The position numbers and the translations under genes were made by a program. A stretch of 64,000 nucleotides of DNA. It comes from Streptomyces sp. (GTDB lineage Bacteria; Actinomycetota; Actinomycetes; Streptomycetales; Streptomycetaceae). Shown piece by piece: positions 26,153 to 34,974 of the stretch (position 1 is its first letter; every line of letters starts with the position of its first letter). The DNA lies in contig NZ_JAPSKQ010000013.1 of assembly GCF_031181555.1 (NCBI RefSeq), forward strand, positions 1 through 64,000, given 5' to 3'. Under the pieces are notes generated by a model. The model was not told where the DNA came from. It made no database searches and saw nothing but the letters and a program-made list of their open reading frames with translations.

Positions 26153-26929
26153 ATGCAGACGAACCCCACTCACACCAGCCTCGTCGCCCTCGGTGACTCC
26201 TTCACCGAGGGCATGTCGGACCTGCTGCCCGACGGCACGTACCGGGGCTGGGCCGATCTCCTGGCCGCGCGGATGGCGGCCGTCCAACCCGGTTTCCGGT
26301 ACGCCAACCTCGCGGTGCGCGGCAAGCTGATCCGGCAGATCGTCGACGAGCAGGTGGAGGTCGCGGCGGCCATGCGGGCCGACGTGGTCACCCTGGTCGG
26401 CGGGCTCAACGACACCCTGCGGCCCAAGTGCGACATGGGACTGGTGCGGGACCTGCTGACCGAGGCCGTGGAACGGCTGGCCCCGAACTGCAAGCAGCTG
26501 GTGCTGATGCGCAGCCCGGGCCGCCAGGGGCCGGTCCTGGAGCGCTTCCGGCCGCGCATGGAGGCGCTGTTCGCCTGTGTCGACGAACTCGCCGAGCGGC
26601 ACGGCGCGCTGGTCGTCGACCTGTACGGGGCGCCCTCGCTCGGGGACCCCCGGCTGTGGGACGTGGACCGGCTGCACCTGACCGCGGAGGGCCACCGCAG
26701 GGTCGCGGAGGCGGTGTGGCAGACGCTCGGCTACCCGGCCGAGGACCCCGAATGGCACCTGCCGCCGGAGGCGACGCTGCCGCCGCACTGGGTGGCGCGA
26801 CGGGTCGAGGACGCCCGGTTCGCCCGCCGTCACCTGCTGCCGTGGATCGGCCGCCGGCTCACCGGCCGCTCCTCGGGCGACGGCCTGCCGCCCAAGCGCC
26901 CCGAACTGCTGCCGTACGAGAGCACGTAG
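26153..26929 (+). CDS. SGNH/GDSL-family hydrolase
   Basis: A 258-residue cytoplasmic esterase-like protein. The four SGNH blocks are present: GDSFTEGMSD (nucleophile Ser), NLAVRGK (Gly), VTLVGGLNDTL (Asn) and WDVDRLHLTAEGHR (Asp and His). There is no signal peptide. The C-terminal ~50 residues after the last block are basic. A short GGTAT/ATACC inverted repeat (26122-26140) lies just upstream. The substrate is unknown. Confidence 0.9.
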   Translation: MQTNPTHTSLVALGDSFTEGMSDLLPDGTYRGWADLLAARMAAVQPGFRYANLAVRGKLIRQIVDEQVEVAAAMRADVVTLVGGLNDTLRPKCDMGLVRDLLTEAVERLAPNCKQLVLMRSPGRQGPVLERFRPRMEALFACVDELAERHGALVVDLYGAPSLGDPRLWDVDRLHLTAEGHRRVAEAVWQTLGYPAEDPEWHLPPEATLPPHWVARRVEDARFARRHLLPWIGRRLTGRSSGDGLPPKRPELLPYEST

Positions 26930-27019
26930 CGGTTCCGGCCCCCGACCCGGCCCCTTGTAGCTTCGGACGAACCACCCCGCGGCGCTGGCCTGCACGAATC
27001 ACCAGTAAACTCCGTACAC

Positions 27020-28462
27020 GTGACTGCTGCGCCCGCCAAGCCCCGTATCCCGAACGTCCTCGCCGGACGCTACGCCTCCGCCGAGCTCGCCACGCTCTGG
27101 TCCCCCGAGCAGAAGGTGAAGCTGGAGCGGCAGCTCTGGCTCGCCGTGCTGCGGGCCCAGAAGGACCTCGGGATCGAGGTGCCGGACGCGGCGATCGCCG
27201 ACTACGAGCGTGTCCTCGACCAGGTCGACCTGGCGTCCATCGCCGAGCGCGAGAAGGTCACCCGGCACGACGTGAAGGCACGGATCGAGGAGTTCAACGA
27301 CCTCGCCGGGCACGAGCACGTGCACAAGGGCATGACCTCCCGCGACCTCACCGAGAACGTCGAACAGCTGCAGATCCGGCTCTCGCTGGAGCTGATGCGC
27401 GACCGCACGGTGGCCGTGCTGGCGCGGCTGGGCAGGCTGGCCGGCGAGTACGGCGAGCTGGTCATGGCCGGCCGTTCGCACAACGTGGCCGCGCAGGCCA
27501 CCACCCTCGGCAAGCGGTTCGCCACCGCCGCCGACGAGCTGCTCGTCGCGTACGGCAGGGTGGAGGAGCTGCTGGGCCGCTACCCGCTGCGCGGCATCAA
27601 GGGCCCGGTGGGAACGGCGCAGGACATGCTGGACCTGCTCGGCGGCGACGCGGGCAGGCTGGCGGAGCTGGAGCGGCGGATCGCCGGGCACCTGGGCTTC
27701 TCCGAGGCGTTCACCTCGGTCGGCCAGGTGTACCCGCGCTCGCTGGACTACGAGGTGGTGACCGCGCTGGTGCAGCTGGCGGCGGCGCCGTCGTCGCTGG
27801 CGAAGACGATCCGGCTGATGGCCGGGCACGAGCTGGTCACCGAGGGCTTCAAGCCGGGCCAGGTCGGCTCCTCCGCGATGCCGCACAAGATGAACACCCG
27901 CTCCTGCGAGCGCGTGAACGGCCTGATGGTGATCCTGCGCGGCTACGCGTCGATGACCGGCGAGCTGGCGGGCGACCAGTGGAACGAGGGCGACGTGTCC
28001 TGCTCCGTGGTGCGCCGGGTCGCGCTGCCGGACGCGTTCTTCGCGCTCGACGGCCTGCTGGAGACGTTCCTGACGGTGCTCGACGAGTTCGGCGCCTTCC
28101 CGGCCGTCGTGGCCCGGGAACTGGACCGCTACCTGCCGTTCCTGGCCACCACCAAGGTGCTGATGGGAGCGGTGCGCGCGGGCGTCGGACGCGAGGTCGC
28201 GCACGAGGCGATCAAGGAGAACGCCGTCGCCACGGCCCTGGCGATGCGCGAGCGGGGTGCCGAGCGCAACGACCTCCTCGACAAGCTCGCCGCCGACGAG
28301 CGGCTGCCGCTCGACCGGGGTGAACTGGAGGCGCTGATGGCGGACAAGCTGTCCTTCACGGGCGCCGCGAGCGACCAGGTCGCCGCCGTCGTGGGCCGCA
28401 TCGACGCGATCGTGAAGCAGCACCCGGCCGCCGCCGGTTACACCCCCGGGGCGATCCTCTGA
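27020..28462 (+). CDS. purB: adenylosuccinate lyase
   Basis: A 480-residue fumarase-superfamily enzyme that cleaves SAICAR and adenylosuccinate in purine synthesis. The superfamily signature is GSSAMPHKMNTRSCERV, with the catalytic-base loop GRSHNVAAQATTLGKRF and the substrate region TSRDLTENVEQ. GTG 27020 gives a start (VTAAPAKPRIPNVLAGRYAS) that matches the family. The mismatch glycosylase gene follows immediately. Confidence 0.95.
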   Translation: MTAAPAKPRIPNVLAGRYASAELATLWSPEQKVKLERQLWLAVLRAQKDLGIEVPDAAIADYERVLDQVDLASIAEREKVTRHDVKARIEEFNDLAGHEHVHKGMTSRDLTENVEQLQIRLSLELMRDRTVAVLARLGRLAGEYGELVMAGRSHNVAAQATTLGKRFATAADELLVAYGRVEELLGRYPLRGIKGPVGTAQDMLDLLGGDAGRLAELERRIAGHLGFSEAFTSVGQVYPRSLDYEVVTALVQLAAAPSSLAKTIRLMAGHELVTEGFKPGQVGSSAMPHKMNTRSCERVNGLMVILRGYASMTGELAGDQWNEGDVSCSVVRRVALPDAFFALDGLLETFLTVLDEFGAFPAVVARELDRYLPFLATTKVLMGAVRAGVGREVAHEAIKENAVATALAMRERGAERNDLLDKLAADERLPLDRGELEALMADKLSFTGAASDQVAAVVGRIDAIVKQHPAAAGYTPGAIL

Positions 28463-28506
28463 CGCGCTTCACCTCCGAGGAGCTGCAGGCCGCCCGCGAC
28501 CGGCTG

Positions 28507-29004
28507 GTGCCGGACGTGGTCGCGGACGGCCTGCGCGTGCTGTTCTGCGGCATCAACCCGGGCCTGATGACGGCCGCCACGGGTCACCACTTCGCCCGCC
28601 CCGGCAACCGCTTCTGGCCCGCGCTGCACCGCTCCGGCTTCACGCCGAGGCTGCTGAAGCCGTCGGAGCAGGAGGAGTTGCCGTCGTACGGGCTCGGCAT
28701 CACCAACGTCGTGGCGCGGGCGACCGCGCGGGCCGACGAACTGAGCGCCGAGGAGTACCGGGAGGGCGGGCGGCTGCTCGCCCTGAAGGTGGCCCGGCTC
28801 CGTCCGCGGTGGCTGGCCGTGCTGGGGGTCACCGCGTACCGGGCCGCGTTCGACGACCGGAAGGCGCGGGTGGGGCCGCAGGCGCGGACGATCGGCGACA
28901 CGCGTGTGTGGGTGCTGCCCAATCCGAGCGGGCTGAACGCGCACTGGACGCCGGCGACCCTGGCCGAGGAGTTCGCGCGGCTGCGGGAGGCGGCCCAGCG
29001 GTAG
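28507..29004 (+). CDS. mug: G/U mismatch-specific uracil/thymine-DNA glycosylase (Mug family)
   Basis: A Mug/TDG-type base-excision enzyme. The active-site segment VLFCGINPGLMTAATGHHFARPGNRFWPAL is near the N-terminus, and VLPNPSGLNAHW is the family's C-terminal motif. The conservative start is GTG 28507. However, the in-frame upstream codons (TRFTSEELQAARDRL) look like the conserved N-terminus of homologues, and the only initiator-like codon before them is a CTG at 28459-28461 overlapping the purB TGA. The true start is therefore uncertain and may be non-canonical. Confidence 0.88.
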   Translation: MPDVVADGLRVLFCGINPGLMTAATGHHFARPGNRFWPALHRSGFTPRLLKPSEQEELPSYGLGITNVVARATARADELSAEEYREGGRLLALKVARLRPRWLAVLGVTAYRAAFDDRKARVGPQARTIGDTRVWVLPNPSGLNAHWTPATLAEEFARLREAAQR

Positions 29005-29024
29005 GCGCCGGACCGCGCTGCCGG

Positions 29025-29750
29025 TCAGGCGTCCCTGCGGCGCAGGCTCCACGCTCCCGCCAGCAGCGCCGCGGCCGCCCACAGCGCGGTCACCGCGAGC
29101 CCCGACCAGGGGCCCAGCGTTCCCTCGTGGGTCTGCTGGAGGACCAGCAGACCGGCCCTGTCGGGCATGAAGTCGACGACCGTGCCGGCCGCGTCGCCGA
29201 TCACGAAGGACACGACGAGGATGAAGGGGATCAGAAGGGAGAGGGTGGCCACACCGCTGCGCAGCAGGGTCGCGAGGCCCGCGGCGAACAGGGCCGTCAG
29301 CGCGAGGTAGACGCCACCGCCCACGACCGCGCGCGCCTGCTCGCCCCCGGTGAGCCCGTCCGCCGCGGAACCCAGTCCCGCGCGTGCCGCGAGGAGCGCG
29401 GCGAGGGAGGTCAGCAGCCCGACGGCGAGCGCCGGTACGGCGATCGCCGTCGCCTTGGCCGCGAACCAGCGGCCGCGCTGCGGGACCGCCGCCAGAGAGA
29501 CGCGCAGGGCGCCGCCCCGGAACTCCGACGACACGGCCATGGCGCCGAAGGAGATCGCGGCGATCTGGCCCGGCATGACGCCGGACAGGGCGGTGAACAG
29601 CGGGTCGAAGTCGGGGTCCGAGGCGTCCGACACACCGGCGATCGCGGAGAACGCCGTGGTCGCCGCGAACAGCGCCAGGAGGGCCCCGAGGAGCGAGCGG
29701 AGCGTGCGGATCTTCAGCCACTCGGACCGGAGTACGGGTGCGAACTGCAT
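29025..29750 (-). CDS. ABC-2-type transporter permease
   Basis: A 241-residue membrane protein with six predicted helices. The N-terminus VLRSEWLKIRTLRSLLGALLALFAATT is typical of ABC-2 permeases, and a cytoplasmic turn SSEFRGGALRVSLAAVPQRGRWFAAK follows helix two. Its start lies two bases after the stop of the ATPase gene. Together they resemble streptomycete drug or lantibiotic-type exporters. The substrate is unknown. Confidence 0.88.
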   Translation of the reverse strand: MQFAPVLRSEWLKIRTLRSLLGALLALFAATTAFSAIAGVSDASDPDFDPLFTALSGVMPGQIAAISFGAMAVSSEFRGGALRVSLAAVPQRGRWFAAKATAIAVPALAVGLLTSLAALLAARAGLGSAADGLTGGEQARAVVGGGVYLALTALFAAGLATLLRSGVATLSLLIPFILVVSFVIGDAAGTVVDFMPDRAGLLVLQQTHEGTLGPWSGLAVTALWAAAALLAGAWSLRRRDA

Positions 29751-29752
29751 GG

Positions 29753-30673
29753 TCAGACCTCCTGGGGCTGTGCGGTGAACTCGGTCTCGGCCGCGGTCAG
29801 GTCCAGATAGGCCTGTTCCAGCGTGCCTTCGTCCGCCGCGAGTTCGAGGATCGGCACCCCTGCGGCGGAGGCGAGGCGTCCGATGTCGTCCACCCGCGCG
29901 TCCGGCACGGTCCAGTGCCCGTCCGGGTGTTCCACCACGTCGTGACCGTGCCGGGCGAGGGCGCTCTTGAGGGCAGTGGGGTCGGAGGTGCGGACGCGGA
30001 CGGTGGGCCGCACGCGTGCGTGGATGAACTCCCGCACCGGGGTGTCGGCCAGCAGACGGCCCCGCCCGAGGACGACGAGGTGGTCGGCGAAGGAGGCGGT
30101 CTCGTTCATCAGGTGGCTGGAAACCAGGACGGTCCGCCCCTCGTCCGCGAGCCGGCGCAGCAGGGTGCGGATCCACACGATGCCTTCCGGGTCCAGGCCG
30201 TTGGAGGGCTCGTCGAGCATGACCACCTCCGGGTCGCCGAGCAGCGCGGCGGCGATGCCCAGCCGCTGGCGCATGCCCAGGGAGTAGGTCCGCACCCGGT
30301 GGCGCGCCACCGGGCCCAGGCCGGTCTCCTCCAGCACCTCGTCGACCCGGCGGCCCGGGATGCGGTTGCTCGCCGCCAGGACGCGCAGGTGATCGCGGCC
30401 GGTGCGGGAGCCGTGCGCCGCCTGCGCGTCGAGCAGGGCGCCGACACGGCGCAGGGGCTCCTGGAGGGTGGCGTAGGGACGTCCGCCGATGGTGGCGGAG
30501 CCGGACGTCGGGTGGTCGAGGCCGAGCACCAGGCGCATGGTGCTGGACTTGCCGGCGCCGTTGGGGCCGAGGAAGCCGGTGACACGGCCGGGCAGGACGC
30601 GGAAGGTGAGGTGGTCGACGGCTCGCCGGGTGCCGTACTCCTTGGTGAGGTTCTGGACGTCGATGCTGGTCAT
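29753..30673 (-). CDS. ABC transporter ATPase (ABC-2 exporter class)
   Basis: A 306-residue ATPase of the DrrA/BcrA type. Walker A GPNGAGKSS, Q-loop LLDAQAAHGSRTGRDHL, signature YSLGMRQRLGIAAALL, Walker B VVMLDEPSNGLDPEG and switch VSSHLM. A C-terminal domain of about 90 residues (from VREFIHARVRPTVRV) is typical of this class. It is divergent from a histidine kinase/response regulator pair 110 bp away, so that system is a candidate regulator. Confidence 0.92.
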   Translation of the reverse strand: MTSIDVQNLTKEYGTRRAVDHLTFRVLPGRVTGFLGPNGAGKSSTMRLVLGLDHPTSGSATIGGRPYATLQEPLRRVGALLDAQAAHGSRTGRDHLRVLAASNRIPGRRVDEVLEETGLGPVARHRVRTYSLGMRQRLGIAAALLGDPEVVMLDEPSNGLDPEGIVWIRTLLRRLADEGRTVLVSSHLMNETASFADHLVVLGRGRLLADTPVREFIHARVRPTVRVRTSDPTALKSALARHGHDVVEHPDGHWTVPDARVDDIGRLASAAGVPILELAADEGTLEQAYLDLTAAETEFTAQPQEV

Positions 30674-30728
30674 GTACGTCAGCCTGGCCGCCCGGGCGCG
30701 TTCGGGGCCTCCCCCGGACGTGGAGATC

Positions 30729-30750
30729 GCCTCCCCCGCGCGGGGGAGGC
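30729..30750. promoter_or_regulatory. 22-bp perfect palindrome between ABC transporter and two-component genes
   Basis: The palindrome runs GCCTCCCCCGC then its exact complement GCGGGGGAGGC. A partial copy of the left arm (GCCTCCCCCGG) lies at about 30709-30719. It sits in the 109-bp divergent control region, 33 bp before the kinase start. It may be a response-regulator site or a hairpin in the kinase 5' leader. Confidence 0.45.
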
Positions 30751-30782
30751 CGGTGGCCGGCGCCGACTGGCACGATGACGCA

Positions 30783-31949
30783 ATGGCCACCGTCCTGCGT
30801 CCGCTCCTGCGAGGGACGACGTACACCCGTCTGCTGCACCTGTGGGTGCCCGCGCTGCCGTTCAGCGTGTGGATGTTCATCCATCCGTCCCTGTGGGTGC
30901 CCGCGCTCGTGCTGGTCCCGCTGGGGCTGGTCCCGGCGGTCCGCAGGGGCGAGGGCGTGCAGGCCAGGCTGCTGCTGACGCCCAGCGAGCGGGAGCCGGG
31001 GATCTCCGAGGAGCCGTCGGCGACGTGGCGGGACCGGCTGCGCACCGCGCTGTGGCTCGCGGTGCGGGTGGCGCTGGCGGGGGTGACGACGGTCGCCACG
31101 GTCTGGCTGCCGCTCCTGGCCTACTCCGCGGGCGAGGTCGCCGCGGGGGGCACCCCCGAGGGCGTGCCCGTGCTGGAGGACGCTCGACCGCACTGGGCCT
31201 ACGCCCTGCTGGTGCCGCTCCCCCTGATCGTGCTGTACGCGGTGGTGGTGGGGCTCGGCGAGCTGGTCACCGCCGCCGCGCGCCGGCTGCTCGGCCCCTC
31301 CCCCGCCGAACGCCTGGCCGCCCTGGAGGCCAGGACCGAACAGCTCCTGGAGCGCACCCGCATCGCACGCGAGCTGCACGATTCCATCGGCCACGCCCTG
31401 ACCGTCGCCGTCGTGCAGGCCGGCGCCGCACGGGCGGCGGGCGATCCCGGCTTCACCGACCGGGCGCTGGACGCCATCGAGGAGACCGGCCGGGCCGCCC
31501 TGGAGGACCTGGAGCGGGTCCTCGGCATCCTGCGCGAGCCGGAGACGCCCGTGAGCGGCCGGCCCACGCTCGCGGACGCCGGCCGCCTGCTGGAGTCCGC
31601 GCGGGCCTCCGGGGCGAAGGTCGACGCCGAGGTGACCGGTCCTCTGGACACCGTGCCCGGCCCGGTCTCCCGCGAGGGCTACCGCATCCTGCAGGAGTCG
31701 CTGACCAACGCGCTCCGGCACGCGGGGACGGTCCCCGTGCGGGTCCGGATCCGCGTCGACGGCGGCACGCTCCTGCTGGAGGTCCGCAACCCGCTGACGG
31801 AGGACGTACCCGGCCCCGGGCGCGGCAGCGGGCTGCGCGGCATACGGGAGCGCGCCGCGCTGCTCGGGGGCCGCGCGCGTACGGGGCCGGACGAGGGCGA
31901 CTGGGCGGTGCGGGCCGAACTGCCGCTGAGCGGGCCCGAGTCGTGTTGA
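30783..31949 (+). CDS. sensor histidine kinase (HisKA_3/NarL class)
   Basis: A 388-residue membrane kinase. About four helices span residues 15-165 (WVPALPFSVWMFI, LWVPALVLVPLGLVP, LAVRVALAGVTTVATVWLPLLAY, ALLVPLPLIVLYAVVVGLGEL). The H-box RIARELHDSIGHAL carries His199. The GHKL ATPase has an N box ILQESLTNALRHAG and G box GRGSGLRGIRERAALLGG. ATG 30783 is chosen at the domain boundary. It pairs with the regulator 14 bp downstream. Confidence 0.92.
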   Translation: MATVLRPLLRGTTYTRLLHLWVPALPFSVWMFIHPSLWVPALVLVPLGLVPAVRRGEGVQARLLLTPSEREPGISEEPSATWRDRLRTALWLAVRVALAGVTTVATVWLPLLAYSAGEVAAGGTPEGVPVLEDARPHWAYALLVPLPLIVLYAVVVGLGELVTAAARRLLGPSPAERLAALEARTEQLLERTRIARELHDSIGHALTVAVVQAGAARAAGDPGFTDRALDAIEETGRAALEDLERVLGILREPETPVSGRPTLADAGRLLESARASGAKVDAEVTGPLDTVPGPVSREGYRILQESLTNALRHAGTVPVRVRIRVDGGTLLLEVRNPLTEDVPGPGRGSGLRGIRERAALLGGRARTGPDEGDWAVRAELPLSGPESC

Positions 31950-31963
31950 TCTAGGCTGGCCGG

Positions 31964-32626
31964 ATGCCGGTCACCGTTCTGCTCGTCGACGACGAACCCC
32001 TCGTGCGCGCGGGGCTGCGAGCCGTGCTGGAGGCACAGCCCGACATCGAGGTGGTCGGGGAGGCGGCCGACGGGGCGGCGGTGATCCCGCTGGTGCGGCA
32101 GCTGCGGCCGGACGTGGTCGCCATGGACGTGCGCATGCCGTTGCTGGACGGGATCGAGGCCACGCGCGCGCTGCTGCGGACGGTCGGGGAGCCGCCGAAG
32201 ATCCTCGTGGTGACGACGTTCGAGAACGACGAGTACGTCTACGAGGCGCTGCGTGCCGGGGCCGACGGGTTCCTGCTGAAGCGGGCGCGGCCCGCGGAGA
32301 TCGTGCACGCGGTGCGGCTGGTCGCCGAGGGCGAGTCACTGCTGTTCCCCGCCTCGGTGCGCCGGCTCGCGGCCGAGTACGGCGACGGCGGCGGCAACCG
32401 CGCGGCGCGGGCCGTACTGGAGCGGGCGCGGCTGACCGGGCGTGAGGCGGAGGTGCTGCGGCTGATGGCGCGGGGGCTGTCGAACGCGGAGATCGCCGCC
32501 CGGCTGGTGGTGGGCACGGAGACCGTGAAGTCGCATGTGAGCGCCGTGCTGGCGAAGCTCGGGGCGCGGGACCGCACGCAGGCGGTGATCGTGGCGTACG
32601 AGTCGGGGTTCGTGGCGCCGAGGTGA
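31964..32626 (+). CDS. LuxR/NarL-type response regulator
   Basis: A 220-residue regulator. The receiver domain has the acidic pair Asp9-Asp10 and the phosphoacceptor Asp55 in VVAMDVRMP; the conserved Thr and Lys are in VVTTF and LLKRARP. The LuxR helix-turn-helix is [48 protein letters not shown]. It acts with the preceding kinase. The divergent ABC exporter is the likeliest target. Confidence 0.95.
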   Translation: MPVTVLLVDDEPLVRAGLRAVLEAQPDIEVVGEAADGAAVIPLVRQLRPDVVAMDVRMPLLDGIEATRALLRTVGEPPKILVVTTFENDEYVYEALRAGADGFLLKRARPAEIVHAVRLVAEGESLLFPASVRRLAAEYGDGGGNRAARAVLERARLTGREAEVLRLMARGLSNAEIAARLVVGTETVKSHVSAVLAKLGARDRTQAVIVAYESGFVAPR

Positions 32627-32732
32627 GCCGTGTCCGCGGGGCGGGGCGGAGGCGGCCGTGCCCGGAAGTCGCCGGGGTGCGCCGCGCCGAGTACCATCCG
32701 GCCCACGTGCGCATGAGCTGGGAGGACGGACG

Positions 32733-33890
32733 GTGGGTCGGCTGACCGGCGGGGACCCCTCGCTGCTGCGAAGGATCAACTCCGCGGTGGTGCTGCACGC
32801 GTTGCGGGCCACGGACTGCGCGACGCTGACCGAGATCACCCGGGTGACGGGCCTGTCCCGGCCGACCGTCGAGGGCGTCGTGGAAGGGCTCATCGAGGCG
32901 GGCCTCGTCGTCGAGAAGGCGGCCGAGGAGGGTGCCGCGCGACGGCAGGGAAGGCCCGCGCGGCGGTTCCGGTTCCGCGCGGAGGCCGGGCATCTGCTGG
33001 GCCTGGAGATCGGCGCGCACCGGGTGGCCGCGCTGCTGGCCGACCTGGACGGCCGGGTGATCGGCGCCCAGGCCAGGGACGTCGACGAGACGGTCGAGGC
33101 CGACGAGCGGCTGGAGCGGCTGCGCACCGCCGTCGCCGAGTTGCTGCGCCGGGCCGGTGTCGCGCGCGGCGCCCTGCGGGCCGTGGGTGTGGGCACGCCG
33201 GGGATCGTCGAGGCCGACGGAACGGTGCGGCTGGGCACGGCGCTGCCCGGATGGACGGGGCTGGGCCTCGGAGAGCGTCTGAGCCGATTCTTCAAGTGCC
33301 CGGTACTGGTGGAGAACGACGCCAACACGGCCGTCGTCGCCGAGCACTGGAAGGGCGTCGCCAAGGAGACCGACGACGTGGTGTTCGTGCTGGCCGGGCT
33401 GAGCCCGGGAGCCGGTTCACTGATCGGCGGGCGGTTGCACCGGGGGTACGGCGGGGCGGCCGGCGAGATCGGGGCGCTGCACCTGCTGGGCCGGGAGGCG
33501 ACCCCGGAGACGCTGCTGTCCACCACGGACGAGCCGCTGCACCCGCTCGACGAGCAGGCGGTCGCCGAGGTCTTCGCCCGGGCCCGCGAGGGCGACACGC
33601 GGGCGCTCGCGGCGGTGGACCGCTTCATCCAGCGGCTCGTGCACGACGTGGCGGCGCTGGTGCTGGCCCTCGACCCGGAGCTGGTGGTGATCGGCGGCTG
33701 GGCGGCCGGCCTGGACGGGGTCCTGGAGCCGCTGCGCCGCGAACTGGCCCGCTACTGCCTGCGACCGCCCAGGGTCGCCCTGTCCCTCCTCGGCGAGGCG
33801 GCGGTGGCGACGGGCGCGCTGCGGCTCGCCCTGGACCACGTGGAGGAGCAGCTCTTCGCGGTGGAGGGCACGGTGACGGCGCGTCGGTGA
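32733..33890 (+). CDS. ROK-family transcriptional regulator
   Basis: A 385-residue NagC/XylR-like protein. The N-terminal winged helix is RINSAVVLHALRATDCATLTEITRVTGLSRPTVEGVVEGLIEAGLV. The ROK domain has GLEIGAHRVAALLADL, VGVGTPGIVE, VENDANTAVVAEHW and GRLHRGYGGAAGEIGAL. The zinc-binding CxCGxxGC segment normally after AGEIGH is absent (GEIGALHLLGREATPETLL), so sugar phosphorylation is unlikely. GTG 32733 has GGAGG seven bases upstream. No sugar transporter gene adjoins it. Confidence 0.9.
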   Translation: MGRLTGGDPSLLRRINSAVVLHALRATDCATLTEITRVTGLSRPTVEGVVEGLIEAGLVVEKAAEEGAARRQGRPARRFRFRAEAGHLLGLEIGAHRVAALLADLDGRVIGAQARDVDETVEADERLERLRTAVAELLRRAGVARGALRAVGVGTPGIVEADGTVRLGTALPGWTGLGLGERLSRFFKCPVLVENDANTAVVAEHWKGVAKETDDVVFVLAGLSPGAGSLIGGRLHRGYGGAAGEIGALHLLGREATPETLLSTTDEPLHPLDEQAVAEVFARAREGDTRALAAVDRFIQRLVHDVAALVLALDPELVVIGGWAAGLDGVLEPLRRELARYCLRPPRVALSLLGEAAVATGALRLALDHVEEQLFAVEGTVTARR

Positions 33891-33965
33891 GGGGCCGGTA
33901 CGCCGGTGGCGGCCTGCCGGCCCCGCGGCGCCCGGGAGCGCGGCGGGGCCGGGACACCGCGGCGC

Positions 33966-34727
33966 TCAGGAGGCGGCGCGCTCGGGCCCGTGGTGGATCT
34001 CCACGCCGCCGAAGTCGCCGAACGTCAGCCGGCAGGTGTCCGCGCGGTAGGTGGCCACGGAGAGCGCGGCGGTGCGGCCCCGGGCGGTGAAGCGGGTGGT
34101 GACGACGAGGACGGGCGCGCCCGGCAGGCGGTCCAGTTCCCTGGCGTCGTCCGCGCGGGCGGAGCCGAGCTCCACGGCGTTCTCCTGCCGCTCCAGTTCC
34201 AGGCGCTGCAGTTCACGCAGCACCGCACGCGCGCGTGCCGCGCCGGACGGCGCGTCGATGCCGGAGAGGTCGGGCACCGAGTCGGCCGGGACGTAGAGCA
34301 GTTCGGCCGCGACGGGCTGGCCGTGCGACACGCGGGAGCGGCGCACGATGTGCACGGGCTCCTCGCGGCCGGTCACCAGGGCCTCGGCGACGGCCGCGGG
34401 CGGCACCTCGAGCGTGCAGTCGAGGGGCTGCCAGGCGTCGTCCGGCCCGCCCGGCCAGGCGTGCTGTGCCGTGCCGACGGACACGCCCATGCGCGGCGGC
34501 GCGACGGTCGTGCCCACACCGCGGCGGCGCTGCAGCCTGCCCTCCAGTTCGAGCTGTTCCAGGGCCTGCCGGAGCGTGGCCCGGGCGACGCCGAAGCGGG
34601 CGGCGAGGTCGCGCTCGTTGGGCAGGATCTCGCCCACCGAGAACTCCGAGTCCAGCGCCTCGCTGAGCACGGTCTTGAGGTGCCAGTACTTCGGTTCCGG
34701 CACCGTTTCCAGCTGCGTGGTCCCCAC
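33966..34727 (-). CDS. GntR/HutC-family regulator with UTRA domain
   Basis: A 253-residue regulator. The winged helix-turn-helix (about residues 10-75) reads PKYWHLKTVLSEAL, PNERDLAARFGVARATLRQALEQLELEGRLQRRRGVGT. The effector-binding UTRA domain spans about 90-245 (VHIVRRSRVSHGQPVAAELLYVPAD). GTG 34727 has GGAGG upstream. An AT-rich region with a dyad lies in front of it. Its ligand and targets are not evident from its neighbours. Confidence 0.9.
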   Translation of the reverse strand: MGTTQLETVPEPKYWHLKTVLSEALDSEFSVGEILPNERDLAARFGVARATLRQALEQLELEGRLQRRRGVGTTVAPPRMGVSVGTAQHAWPGGPDDAWQPLDCTLEVPPAAVAEALVTGREEPVHIVRRSRVSHGQPVAAELLYVPADSVPDLSGIDAPSGAARARAVLRELQRLELERQENAVELGSARADDARELDRLPGAPVLVVTTRFTARGRTAALSVATYRADTCRLTFGDFGGVEIHHGPERAAS

Positions 34728-34790
34728 CCTGTCCTCCGCGATCGCCGTGTCCGGCGGCGTTTTTAGCGCCCTTGTTTATTAAAGGTTGTT

Positions 34791-34804
34791 TCACTTATCA
34801 GTGA
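34791..34804. promoter_or_regulatory. dyad TCACT-TATC-AGTGA upstream of gntR
   Basis: A perfect 5-bp inverted repeat with a 4-bp spacer lies in an unusually AT-rich stretch (34760-34810) about 65 bp upstream of the gntR start. It is a candidate autoregulatory operator for the GntR protein; its length and spacing fit the family, but no consensus was matched. Confidence 0.45.
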
Positions 34805-34923
34805 CGATAGGACGCCCCCCACCCTTGGTCAATACCAATCCCCGACCCGCTTGCGCGTGGCGTGATCGCGCTGACACGGAGCGTCAGGGCGTGTTCGCGT
34901 CCGGCCGCGCCCCTCCGGACGCG

Positions 34924-34953
34924 CCGAGGCCCCCGCCGCGGCGGGGGCCTCGG
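34924..34953 (-). terminator. 30-bp perfect palindrome, sigJ-type gene terminator
   Basis: The arm CCGAGGCCCCCGCCG is followed directly by its exact complement. It starts 22 bp past the stop of the sigma factor gene in its reading direction, as expected of an intrinsic-like terminator. Confidence 0.75.
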
Positions 34954-34974
34954 TGCGCGGACGCCGGTCGTCCG

